From: Parvibaculum sp.
Lineage (GTDB): Bacteria; Pseudomonadota; Alphaproteobacteria; Parvibaculales; Parvibaculaceae
DNA length: 7,531 bases
Direction of reading: 5' to 3'
Assembly: GCA_020062605.1 (NCBI GenBank)
Contig: JAGUWA010000382.1
Location: forward strand, 1-7,531
Made by a program: the position numbers and the translations under genes. A model generated the notes under the pieces. It made no database searches and had not been told where the DNA came from. It saw nothing but the letters and a program-made list of their open reading frames with translations. The stretch's first letter is position 1. The number at the start of each line of letters is the position of its first letter. This document shows, piece by piece, positions 1-6,616 of this stretch.

Positions 1-1274
1 CGAGCACGGAAGAGGTGTCCGCGGCCTTGAAGCTCTGCCATGCGGCGGGCGAGGGCGTGGTACCGTGGGGCGGGAAGACGGGGCTCGTCGAGGGCGGCGA
101 GGCGGATGGGCATATCGCGCTGTCGCTCGAACGGATGAACAAGATCGAGGAGATCGATACGCTGGGCGGCACGATCAGCGTGCAGGCGGGCTGCGTGCTG
201 CAGACGGTGTGCGAGGCGGCGGAGGCCAAGGGGCTCATCTTCCCGCTCGATCTCGGCGCGCGCGGCTCGGCGACCATCGGCGGCAATATCTCGACCAATG
301 CGGGCGGCAACCGCGTGATCCGCTACGGGATGACGCGCGACATGGTGCTGGGGCTCGAGGCGGTGCTGGCGGACGGCACGGTGATGACCTCCATGAACAA
401 GCTCATCAAGAACAATGCGGGCTATGACCTCAAGCACATGTTCATCGGCTCGGAAGGCACGCTCGGCGTCGTGACGCGGGCGGTGCTTCGCGTCTGGCCG
501 AAGCCGAAGTCGCAGGACACGGGCTTCGTCGCGGTGGAAAGTTTCGAACAGCTGCCGAAATTCCTGCGCCACATGGAGCGCGCGCTTGGCGGCACGCTCT
601 CGGCCTTCGAGGTGATGTGGGAGGATTTCTACAAGCTGGTGACGAGCGAACCGGCGAAGGGCAGGCCCGTGATCGCGCATGGCCATCCCTATTATGTGCT
701 GGTCGAATCCATGGGCGGCGACCAGGAGGCCGATAGCGCGCGCTTCGAGGCGGCGATGATGGAAGCGCTGGACGCGGGCGAGATTTCCGATGCGGTCATC
801 GCGAAGAGCCAGGCGGAGCGCGATGCGATGTGGGCGCTCAGGGACGATGTGGGGCAGGTGGTGCACACCTATCCGATGTTCACCTTCGATGTGAGCCTCA
901 AGATCGCGGATATGGAGAGCTATATCGCCGAGGTGAAGAAGGGCCTTGCCGCGAAATGGCCCGAGAGCTCGCTGATGGTATTCGGGCATCTGGGCGACGG
1001 GAACCTGCATGTGATCCCCGGGCGCTTTCCCGACGCGAACAAGGACACAAGACGCGGCGTGGAGGCCATCGTCTATGGCGAATTGCGCAAGCGTAACGGC
1101 TCCGTCTCGGCGGAGCACGGGATCGGCCTCGAAAAGCGGCCTTATCTCGGCTGGTCGCGCTCACCGGAGGAAGTGGCGCTGATGCAGCTCCTCAAGCGGA
1201 CGCTCGATCCGAAGAACATTCTCAATCCCGGCAAGGTACTGGAACCGGTTCCACAGGCGAAGGCGGCGGAATAG
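1..1274 (+). CDS. FAD-linked D-2-hydroxyacid dehydrogenase (GlcD / D-2-hydroxyglutarate dehydrogenase type), 5'-truncated by window edge
   Basis: Flavoenzyme expected to oxidise a D-2-hydroxy acid (lactate, glycolate or 2-hydroxyglutarate class) to the 2-oxo acid, passing electrons to a quinone, cytochrome or flavoprotein acceptor. The reading frame is open from base 3. The GTG at 15 is an internal Val, because the preceding codons (STEEVSAALKLC) continue the normal family sequence, so about 40-50 N-terminal residues are missing. Numbering from the first visible codon, the FAD-binding PCMH domain covers about residues 1-165, with WGGKTGL near 22 and GARGSATIGGNISTNAGG around 85-100. The C-terminal FAD-oxidase domain carries GHLGDGNLH, with His329 and His336, and EHG with Glu371. 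The two-His-plus-Glu set matches the metal site known in D-2-hydroxyglutarate and D-lactate dehydrogenases. The C-terminal LDPKNILNPGKVL is the family signature. Substrate cannot be read from the sequence. The next gene is 239 bases away, so a shared operon is uncertain. Confidence 0.9.
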   Translation, partial: STEEVSAALKLCHAAGEGVVPWGGKTGLVEGGEADGHIALSLERMNKIEEIDTLGGTISVQAGCVLQTVCEAAEAKGLIFPLDLGARGSATIGGNISTNAGGNRVIRYGMTRDMVLGLEAVLADGTVMTSMNKLIKNNAGYDLKHMFIGSEGTLGVVTRAVLRVWPKPKSQDTGFVAVESFEQLPKFLRHMERALGGTLSAFEVMWEDFYKLVTSEPAKGRPVIAHGHPYYVLVESMGGDQEADSARFEAAMMEALDAGEISDAVIAKSQAERDAMWALRDDVGQVVHTYPMFTFDVSLKIADMESYIAEVKKGLAAKWPESSLMVFGHLGDGNLHVIPGRFPDANKDTRRGVEAIVYGELRKRNGSVSAEHGIGLEKRPYLGWSRSPEEVALMQLLKRTLDPKNILNPGKVLEPVPQAKAAE

Positions 1275-1307
1275 ACCTGTCTCACGGACCTGCTCTCCCC
1301 GAAAATC

Positions 1308-1392
1308 GTCATGGCCCGGCTTGTCCGGGCCCACGCCTTGGCTTGGTTAGCAAAAGGAAGACGTGGATGACCCGGACAAGCCGGGTCATGAC
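1308..1392. repeat. Mosaic palindromic intergenic repeat (alphaproteobacterial type)
   Basis: Two near-identical units in inverted orientation, 1308-1335 and 1362-1392, flank a 26-base spacer. Each contains the core CCCGGCTTGTCCGGG (or its complement), which is itself a small palindrome with a CTTGT loop. The arms match over 22 bases with one mismatch, then share CCACG after a 3-base indel. The whole element could fold into one long stem or two small hairpins. Similar GTCATG...CCGGG...CCACG units are, from general knowledge, common between genes in Rhizobiales-like alphaproteobacteria. The element may act as a transcript-end or mRNA-stability structure for the upstream gene, but there is no T-run after it and so no clear intrinsic terminator. 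The rest of the 1275-1513 gap holds no gene and no convincing promoter. Confidence 0.75.
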
Positions 1393-1497
1393 GAAATTGT
1401 TGAATTTTGAAGATGCGGCTTTGCCCCTCCCGTTTGCAGCCGAGGGGTGGGACGTGGCAGACTGACCGGAACGACGAATCCGGTTTTCAAGAATGAC

Positions 1498-1505
1498 GAG
1501 GAAGG
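1498..1505 (+). promoter_or_regulatory. Ribosome-binding site selecting the ATG at 1514
   Basis: GAGGAAGG lies 8 bases before the ATG at 1514. The in-frame ATG at 1493 has no purine-rich site before it, only a pyrimidine-rich CCGGTTTTC, and this Shine-Dalgarno would fall inside its coding sequence. The downstream start is therefore preferred. Confidence 0.6.
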
Positions 1506-1513
1506 CGGTCCCC

Positions 1514-2290
1514 ATGTCGGTAGCGGAGGATTTCAGCGGCGTTTCAGTGCGCGATCAGGTTTCGGAAGCCGAATGGCAGGTACGCGTGGACCTCGCCGCG
1601 ACCTACCGGCTTGTGGCGCATTATGGCTGGAGCGACCTCATCTATACGCATATCTCGGCGCGCGTGCCGGGGCCCGAGCACCATTTCCTCATCAATCCCT
1701 ATGGCATGAGCTTCGACGAGATTACCGCGTCGAGCCTGGTGAAGATCGATCTCGACGGCAAGATCGTCATGCCGACGGACTATGCCGTGAACCCGGCGGG
1801 CTTCACCATCCACAGCGCGGTGCATATGTCGGTGCCGGACGCGAATGCGGTGATCCATACGCATTCGGATGACGGCGTTGCCGTGTCGGCGCAGGCCAAC
1901 GGGCTGTTGCCGCTGTCGCAGACGGCGATGATCGTGCTCGAAGACCTCGCCTATCACGACTATGAGGGCATTGCGCTCGAACATGACGAGCGCGAGCGCC
2001 TGGTGCGCGATCTCGGCAACAAGCACTGCATGATCCTGCGCAATCACGGGCTGCTGACGGCGGGCGCGACCTGCGCCGACGCCTTCCTGCGCCTCTATTT
2101 CCTGGAGCGGGCCTGCACCATGCAGGTGCGCGCGCTTTCCGGCGGCGTGAAACTCACCATGCCGAACCAGGGCGTGCCGGAGAAGACGGCCGACCAGGGC
2201 ATGTTCCACAAGAAGCACGGCATCGGCAATCTTGCCTGGCCGGCGCTTCTGCGCACGCTCGACCGGATCGATCCATCCTATCGCGATTGA
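1514..2290 (+). CDS. Class II aldolase/adducin-family protein
   Basis: Cytoplasmic protein of 258 residues with a single aldolase II / adducin head domain (about residues 20-215). Members of this fold include L-fuculose-phosphate and rhamnulose-phosphate aldolases, ribulose-5-phosphate 4-epimerases, decarboxylases and many unassigned proteins. The metal-binding histidines are visible: the IHTH motif (His115, His117) and RNHG (His178). In L-fuculose-phosphate aldolase a catalytic Glu lies before the first His pair. Here that segment reads NPAGFTIHSAVH, with no acidic residue, as in adducin-like members. It may therefore bind metal but use other chemistry. The ATG at 1493 would add seven residues and is the alternative start. 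The following gene begins 99 bases downstream on the same strand, so co-transcription is possible. The substrate is unknown, and annotation as a sugar-phosphate aldolase would be overcalling. Confidence 0.88.
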   Translation: MSVAEDFSGVSVRDQVSEAEWQVRVDLAATYRLVAHYGWSDLIYTHISARVPGPEHHFLINPYGMSFDEITASSLVKIDLDGKIVMPTDYAVNPAGFTIHSAVHMSVPDANAVIHTHSDDGVAVSAQANGLLPLSQTAMIVLEDLAYHDYEGIALEHDERERLVRDLGNKHCMILRNHGLLTAGATCADAFLRLYFLERACTMQVRALSGGVKLTMPNQGVPEKTADQGMFHKKHGIGNLAWPALLRTLDRIDPSYRD

Positions 2291-2374
2291 TCGTGCCTGC
2301 CGGCGCCTCGTGCGCTCCAACGCCATTCCAATCCGGATGCGGGCTTTCGTCCGGTCTTGCATCTCTCACGCATT

Positions 2375-2383
2375 GAAAGAGGT
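2375..2383 (+). promoter_or_regulatory. Ribosome-binding site selecting the ATG at 2390
   Basis: GAAAGAGGT sits 6 bases before the ATG at 2390. The frame is open further upstream to a TTG at 2357, but that codon has no Shine-Dalgarno, and residues encoded between 2357 and 2389 do not resemble the family N-terminus. That N-terminus normally begins close to the GQPxxRxED motif found just after 2390. Confidence 0.7.
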
Positions 2384-2389
2384 CCGTCC

Positions 2390-4729
2390 ATGGTGAAGTT
2401 CGGTGTGGGGCAGCCGGCGCGGCGCGTCGAGGATGTCCGGCTTGTGTCGGGAAAAGGACGCTATACGGACGATATTTCGCTGCCGGGCCAGGCCTATGCG
2501 GTGATGGTGCGCAGTCCGCATGCGCATGCGCGGATTGCCGGGATCGATGCCGAAGATGCCAGGGCGGCGCCGGGCGTCATCGCGATCTATACGGGGCGCG
2601 ATGCCGAGGAAGCAGGGCTCGGCACCGTTTACTCGCCCGCCGCCGACATGCTGAAGAACAAGGACGGGACGCCGATCTTCAAGACGACGCGCTGGCTGAT
2701 TGCGCGGGATCGGGTGCGCCATGTGGGTGACCTCGTGGCGATGGTCGTGGCCGAGACGCCAGCTCAGGCGCGCGACGCGGCCGACCTCGTGATGGTGGAC
2801 TACGAGGACCTGCCCGCCGTCGCCGATACGGCCGGTGCGATTGCGGCCGGCGCGCCCGTGATCTGGGAGGAGAACGGCTCGAACCTCGCTTACGACTGGG
2901 ACATCGGCGATGCGGAGAAGACCGAAGCGGCGATGAAGGCGGCGCATCATGTGACGAAGGTCAAGCTCGTCAACAACCGTATCGTCGTGAACGCGATGGA
3001 GCCGCGCGCGGCGCTCGGGAATTACGAAGCGGATCGCGACCATTACACGCTCTATACCGGCAGCCAGGGCGTGCATTCGATGCGCAACTACATTGCCCAG
3101 TACTCGCTCAAAATTCCGGTCGAGAAGCTGCGCGTGGTGACGGAAGACGTGGGCGGCGGCTTCGGCATGAAGACCTTCGTCTATCCCGAATATCCGCTGG
3201 TGCTGTTCGCATCGAAGATGCTGGGGCGGCCGGTGAAATGGACGGCGGACCGCTCGGAGAGCTTCCTGAGCGATACGCAGGGCCGCGACCATGTGACGGA
3301 AGCAGCGGTGGCGCTGGACAAGGACGGCAAGATACTCGCCGTGCAGGTTTCGACCATCGCCAATCTCGGCGCCTATCAGAGCCAGTTCGGACCCTTCATT
3401 CCGTCGCTTGCGCCGCGCGGCATGCATGTCGGCGTCTACATGGTGCCGGCGATGCACAACCGCGTACGCGCGGTCTATACGAACACCGTGCCCGTGGACG
3501 CCTATCGCGGCGCGGGGCGGCCCGAAGCTTCCTATGTCATCGAGCGGCTGATGGAGAAAGCGGCGCATGAGATGAACCTCGCACCGGATGAAATTCGCCG
3601 CCGCAACTTCGTACCGGCGAGCGCGATGCCGCTCAACGCGGCGCCGTCGCTTCCCTTCGACTCGGGCGATTTCGAGCGCAATCTCGACGATGCGATGGAA
3701 AAGGCGGATGTGGCGGGCTTCGTGGCGCGGCGCGCGGAGGCGGCCGGCCAAGGCAAACTGCTCGGGCTCGGCTACAGCTATTACGTGGAGCGCACGGCGG
3801 CGGGCATGACCGATTATGCGCGCATCGCGGTCGACGGGAAGGACGGCATCGTGCATGTCTGGACCGGACAGCAGACGAACGGGCAGGGCCATGAGACGGC
3901 GTGGACGCAGCTCATCTCGTCGCGGCTCGGGCTCGATGCGGAAAAGATCAAGGTGCATCTCGGCGACTCGGACGTGCTGCCGGGCGGCGCGGGCACGGGC
4001 GGATCGAAGGCCGTCTATATGGTTTCGGGCGCGATTTCGGACGCTGGCGACAAGCTGATCGACAAGGGCCGCGAGATCGCGGCGAACGAACTCGAAGCGG
4101 CGAAGGCCGACATCGAGTATCGCGGCGCGGACGGTGAGGCCGTGTTCGCAGTGGCCGGCACCGACAAGACGATCGACCTGTTTGCGGTGGCACGGCTCGC
4201 AGAGGGCCAGGCCGATCTTGGCGAGCTTGCGGGCGACGGCGAATATTCGCAGAAGGGCAACACGTTTCCGAACGGGGCGCATATCTGCGAGGTCGAGATC
4301 GACGCCGAGACCGGCGTCTATCGCATCACGCGCTTCACGGCGGTGGACGATTTCGGGCAGATACTCAATCCGATGCTCGTGGCGGGGCAGGTGCATGGCG
4401 GCATCGTGCAGGGACTCGGCCAGGCGATGGGCGAACATGCCGTCTACGATGCGAACGGACAGCTCGTCACCGGCTCGTTCATGGATTACTGGATGCCGCG
4501 CGCGGGCGACTTTCCGGATTTCAATGTGAGCTACAATGAAATTCCGGCGCGTTCGAACGCACTCGGCGTGAAGGGGGCGGGCGAAGCAGGCACCGTCGGT
4601 GCGCCGGCGGCCTTCATCAATGCGATGATCGACGCGCTCGCGCCTTATGGCGTCGAGGAGATCGACATGCCGGTGACGCCGCTCAAGCTCTGGACCATCC
4701 TGCAGCGGGGGCGGCAAGCGGCGGAATGA
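2390..4729 (+). CDS. Xanthine dehydrogenase / CoxL-family molybdopterin-binding large subunit (form II type)
   Basis: Large subunit (779 residues, normal family length) of a molybdenum hydroxylase, the class that hydroxylates aldehydes, N-heterocycles or, in true CoxL, oxidises CO. The N-terminal a/b hammerhead domain begins with GQPARRVED and GKGRYTDDI (residues 7-32). The molybdopterin domains follow, with GGGFGMK at 255-261, the active-site loop AYRGAGR at 371-377, GQQTNGQGHETAWTQ around 490-500 and a GTGGSKAV cofactor loop near 535. The catalytic base is Glu732 in KGAGEAGTVGAP. AYRGAGR is the form II signature; true CO dehydrogenases carry AYxCSFR, so CO oxidation is unlikely. Such enzymes normally need a medium FAD subunit and a small [2Fe-2S] subunit. 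Neither is encoded beside it, so it must find partners elsewhere or use another acceptor. No signal peptide is visible, so it is probably cytoplasmic. The substrate cannot be predicted. Confidence 0.93.
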   Translation: MVKFGVGQPARRVEDVRLVSGKGRYTDDISLPGQAYAVMVRSPHAHARIAGIDAEDARAAPGVIAIYTGRDAEEAGLGTVYSPAADMLKNKDGTPIFKTTRWLIARDRVRHVGDLVAMVVAETPAQARDAADLVMVDYEDLPAVADTAGAIAAGAPVIWEENGSNLAYDWDIGDAEKTEAAMKAAHHVTKVKLVNNRIVVNAMEPRAALGNYEADRDHYTLYTGSQGVHSMRNYIAQYSLKIPVEKLRVVTEDVGGGFGMKTFVYPEYPLVLFASKMLGRPVKWTADRSESFLSDTQGRDHVTEAAVALDKDGKILAVQVSTIANLGAYQSQFGPFIPSLAPRGMHVGVYMVPAMHNRVRAVYTNTVPVDAYRGAGRPEASYVIERLMEKAAHEMNLAPDEIRRRNFVPASAMPLNAAPSLPFDSGDFERNLDDAMEKADVAGFVARRAEAAGQGKLLGLGYSYYVERTAAGMTDYARIAVDGKDGIVHVWTGQQTNGQGHETAWTQLISSRLGLDAEKIKVHLGDSDVLPGGAGTGGSKAVYMVSGAISDAGDKLIDKGREIAANELEAAKADIEYRGADGEAVFAVAGTDKTIDLFAVARLAEGQADLGELAGDGEYSQKGNTFPNGAHICEVEIDAETGVYRITRFTAVDDFGQILNPMLVAGQVHGGIVQGLGQAMGEHAVYDANGQLVTGSFMDYWMPRAGDFPDFNVSYNEIPARSNALGVKGAGEAGTVGAPAAFINAMIDALAPYGVEEIDMPVTPLKLWTILQRGRQAAE

Positions 4730-4798
4730 AGCCTGCCGGGAAGATTCAGGCGCGCGAACCGAGGTTTCAAGAATACCCTCAAAGTCCGTCCGGATTTA

Positions 4799-4817
4799 TT
4801 GACATTTTGTCATTTTG
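4799..4817 (+). promoter_or_regulatory. Candidate promoter -35 element with overlapping palindrome and tandem repeat (TetR operator candidate)
   Basis: TTGACA (4799-4804) is a perfect sigma-70 -35 box. It overlaps the palindrome TGACA-TTT-TGTCA (4800-4812), and CATTTTG is repeated in tandem with an 8-base period (4803-4817). The -10 region is weak: GAACCT at 4822-4827 has 17-base spacing but few consensus bases. Position directly upstream of a TetR-family gene suggests autoregulation; this is inference. Confidence 0.4.
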
Positions 4818-4854
4818 ATCCGAACCTCAAACCATGACCACGGAGGAAACGGGC

Positions 4855-4892
4855 TCCAGAACCCGAAAGACCGCTGAAGCGGCCGTTCTGGA
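4855..4892 (+). other. Nested hairpin in the probable 5' leader of the TetR gene
   Basis: TCCAGAAC (4855-4862) pairs perfectly with GTTCTGGA (4885-4892). Inside this stem, CCGC (4871-4874) pairs with GCGG (4879-4882) around a TGAA loop. The structure ends five bases before the Shine-Dalgarno at 4897-4906, so it could influence translation of the TetR gene if the start is at 4915. No T-run follows, so it is not a typical terminator. Confidence 0.4.
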
Positions 4893-4896
4893 ACAA

Positions 4897-4906
4897 GAGG
4901 GAGAGG
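4897..4906 (+). promoter_or_regulatory. Ribosome-binding site selecting the ATG at 4915
   Basis: GAGGGAGAGG stands 8 bases before the ATG at 4915. The in-frame ATG at 4834 has no purine-rich site upstream (CCGAACCTCAAACC). The 27 codons between the two have a lower share of G/C at third positions (about 65% by hand count) and several codons that look uncommon here, such as AGA, CGA, CAA and GGA. This favours the later start. Confidence 0.6.
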
Positions 4907-4914
4907 ACGCCGTC

Positions 4915-5538
4915 ATGCTTGCCGTCGAGGGCGAGGAGGCGGGTGCCATCCCGTTGAGCGGTGCGGCCCGGCGCAAGCGCGAGAGCCGCCGCAAGCTCAT
5001 GGCGGCGGCGCGCAAGCTGTTCGTGGAACGCGGCTATCATGAGACGCGGCCGCAGGACATTTCCAGGGAAGCGGGCGTCGGCCACGGCACTTTCTATCTG
5101 CATTTCGAGGACAAGCTCGACTGCTTCCTGGCCTTTACGGAAGAGGCGGCGGACGAGCTTCACGTCTTCGTGGAGACGCATCATGCGGTGGCCGGGTCGC
5201 TGGAGACGGGCATTCATGAGCTTCTCACCGCAATCTTCGAATATTCCGACGAGAATCCCGGCGTGCTCGCCGCGGCGCTGACGGATATCAGCGTCCTGTC
5301 GACGGGCGATACTGGCCGGAGGGTGCCGGTCGATCGCTGGGCGGAAGTCTGGGCCGACCTTCTCAACAAGTGGAAGGAAGCGGGCGAAGCCGCGCCCGAC
5401 CTCGATGCGAGGATGGCCGGTTATCTCATTGTCGGTGCGATCAAGCAGGGCGGCGCCTATGGCTACCGCCGCAAGCTCGACCGCGCGCGCATGATCGACG
5501 GCATGACGCGCATATTCGTGCGTGCACTGAAAAAATAA
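4915..5538 (+). CDS. TetR/AcrR-family transcriptional regulator
   Basis: DNA-binding regulator of 207 residues, typical for the family, acting as a dimer in the cytoplasm. The N-terminal TetR_N domain (about residues 18-70) begins with a basic stretch (RRKRESRRK) followed by AARKLFVERGYHETRPQDISREAGVGHGTFYLHFEDKLD-type sequence: helix-turn-helix with GVGHGTFYLHF at 54-64 as the recognition helix region. The rest is a variable helical ligand-binding domain that gives no hint of its effector. An alternative start at 4834 would add a 27-residue acidic extension; it lacks a ribosome-binding site. The gene follows a 185-base gap with promoter-like and palindromic elements and lies 43 bases before the next gene. 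It therefore probably controls itself and the two downstream genes. Family membership is secure; targets and ligand are inferred or unknown. Confidence 0.92.
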   Translation: MLAVEGEEAGAIPLSGAARRKRESRRKLMAAARKLFVERGYHETRPQDISREAGVGHGTFYLHFEDKLDCFLAFTEEAADELHVFVETHHAVAGSLETGIHELLTAIFEYSDENPGVLAAALTDISVLSTGDTGRRVPVDRWAEVWADLLNKWKEAGEAAPDLDARMAGYLIVGAIKQGGAYGYRRKLDRARMIDGMTRIFVRALKK

Positions 5539-5566
5539 GACCAACAAAGGGCCGGAAGAGGTCTCA

Positions 5567-5573
5567 GGGAGGA
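5567..5573 (+). promoter_or_regulatory. Strong ribosome-binding site for the gene at 5582
   Basis: GGGAGGA lies 8 bases before the ATG at 5582. No separate promoter is evident in the 43-base gap after the TetR gene, which is consistent with read-through from the regulator. Confidence 0.7.
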
Positions 5574-5581
5574 ACGGGAAG

Positions 5582-6616
5582 ATGGCAAAGCTCTCCTACA
5601 CACGAGACGAGCTTATGGCGTCGCACGCTTATGCGCGACCGCACGAGCGGGCGGGATACAAGCTGCATGGCGGTTTCCTGGCAGACGGCACCTATGTGTC
5701 GCCCCGCGTGCTCAACCGCTGGCCGGCGGTGACGGCATGGCAGGAACAGCTTACGGCGAAGGGTTGGCCGCTGATCGATGCGACGGTGCAGCTTCTGAAG
5801 CGCGGGAATTATCCCAACATTCCCCAGGAGAGATTTCTTCTCTCGCAAGGCTACGGACAGCCATTCTGGAATTCGCTCACGATTACCGGTGTGATCGAGG
5901 CGCGGGGCCGGGCGCTTTGCGACCTTGAGGCGCCTGACTTCCAGACGATCATCGAGGACGATATCTCGCAGACATGTACGGGACATCTGCACAAGGGACT
6001 GCTCTACGCGCATGGCGCGGATGAAGGCGGCGATCCGGCGGAGCCGGACTATGGCGCGCATGACGCCATGTGGTTCGCGGCGCGCGACCTCGTGTTCGGC
6101 AAGGATCGCTATCCGCTGCCGGAGGTGCCCGAGAGCATCGGCAGGCCCGATACGGGGCGGCTGATGCCGCAACTCCCGGCGGGATTCGAGCAGCTCATCC
6201 TGCTGCTCATGAACGTGCTGATGATCGAGGTTCGGGCCGAGTGTTTCTTCGCCTTCTGCTGCGCGATCATGCGCGACAAGGACGTCTTCACCGACCGGCG
6301 CGAGCAGGCGGAAGAAGCGGCGGCGATGGTGGAGCGTATCCGCACGGACGAGGCGATCCATGTCGGCTATCTGCAGACGGCGATTTCCGAGATGCGGAGC
6401 TTCACCTTCAAGACCGTCGATGGCGGCACGGTGAAGGGCAAGGACCTCATCGACCCGATCTGGGAAGGCATGGTGCATTGGCACGCCGTGACGCAAGCCG
6501 ATTTCGCCAGGGACCAGACGCGGGAAGCAGTCCGTGCCGAGCTTGAAAAGACGCCCGACGGTGCACGGCTCTTCGCCGAATTCGACGCTCTCGACGACAT
6601 TGCAAAGGCCGCGTGA
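5582..6616 (+). CDS. Unnamed protein with possible ferritin-like di-iron domain
   Basis: A 344-residue, probably cytoplasmic protein that I cannot assign to a named family. No signal peptide is visible. The central and C-terminal parts look helical and carry residues arranged like a four-helix di-iron site: Glu106 in ITGVIEARGRAL, a His-rich segment EDDISQTCTGHLHKG (Glu125, His135, His137), Glu216 and Glu220 in MIEVRAECFF, and an ExxH motif, RTDEAIHVGYL (Glu257, His260). The last two resemble the third and fourth ligand helices of ferritin-like oxidases; the second helix lacks a clean ExxH. A cysteine cluster (Cys221, Cys226, Cys227) follows Glu220. The N-terminal region (KLHGGFLADGTYVSPR, NRWPAV) is not a domain I recognise. 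The gene sits between a TetR regulator and a coupled SDR, which suggests an oxidative step on a small organic substrate. The coding region is certain; the di-iron reading is a moderate inference from motifs. Confidence 0.85.
   Translation: MAKLSYTRDELMASHAYARPHERAGYKLHGGFLADGTYVSPRVLNRWPAVTAWQEQLTAKGWPLIDATVQLLKRGNYPNIPQERFLLSQGYGQPFWNSLTITGVIEARGRALCDLEAPDFQTIIEDDISQTCTGHLHKGLLYAHGADEGGDPAEPDYGAHDAMWFAARDLVFGKDRYPLPEVPESIGRPDTGRLMPQLPAGFEQLILLLMNVLMIEVRAECFFAFCCAIMRDKDVFTDRREQAEEAAAMVERIRTDEAIHVGYLQTAISEMRSFTFKTVDGGTVKGKDLIDPIWEGMVHWHAVTQADFARDQTREAVRAELEKTPDGARLFAEFDALDDIAKAA

Noticed and set aside
1309..1515. Small - strand open frame of 68 codons in the gap after the first gene
   Set aside because: Much of it is made by the palindromic repeat at 1308-1392. 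Such repeats often give spurious short open frames, and there is no convincing ribosome-binding site.
2333..2354. Possible hairpin (CCGGA/TCCGG) in the gap between the aldolase-family and molybdopterin genes
   Set aside because: Only five base pairs with a 12-base loop and no T-run. It is too weak to call a terminator.
1544..2362. Long - strand open frame opposite the aldolase-family gene
   Set aside because: Arg/His-rich translation with no family resemblance, and the + strand gene explains the codon bias.
2366..4717. Very long open frame on the - strand opposite the molybdopterin subunit
   Set aside because: It mirrors a secure + strand gene in GC-rich DNA. The translation is rich in Arg and His with no recognisable domain, as expected for an antisense shadow of GC-biased codons.
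2390..4729. Reading the large subunit as true carbon monoxide dehydrogenase (CoxL)
   Set aside because: The active-site loop is AYRGAGR, not the AYxCSFR with the essential Cys seen in genuine CO dehydrogenases.
4731..4751. Possible terminator after the molybdopterin subunit (GCCTG/CAGGC)
   Set aside because: The stem is five base pairs with an 11-base loop and is not followed by a T-run, so intrinsic termination is not supported.
4810..5547. A - strand open frame opposite the TetR gene
   Set aside because: The + strand product is an unmistakable TetR protein, and the antisense translation shows no domain.
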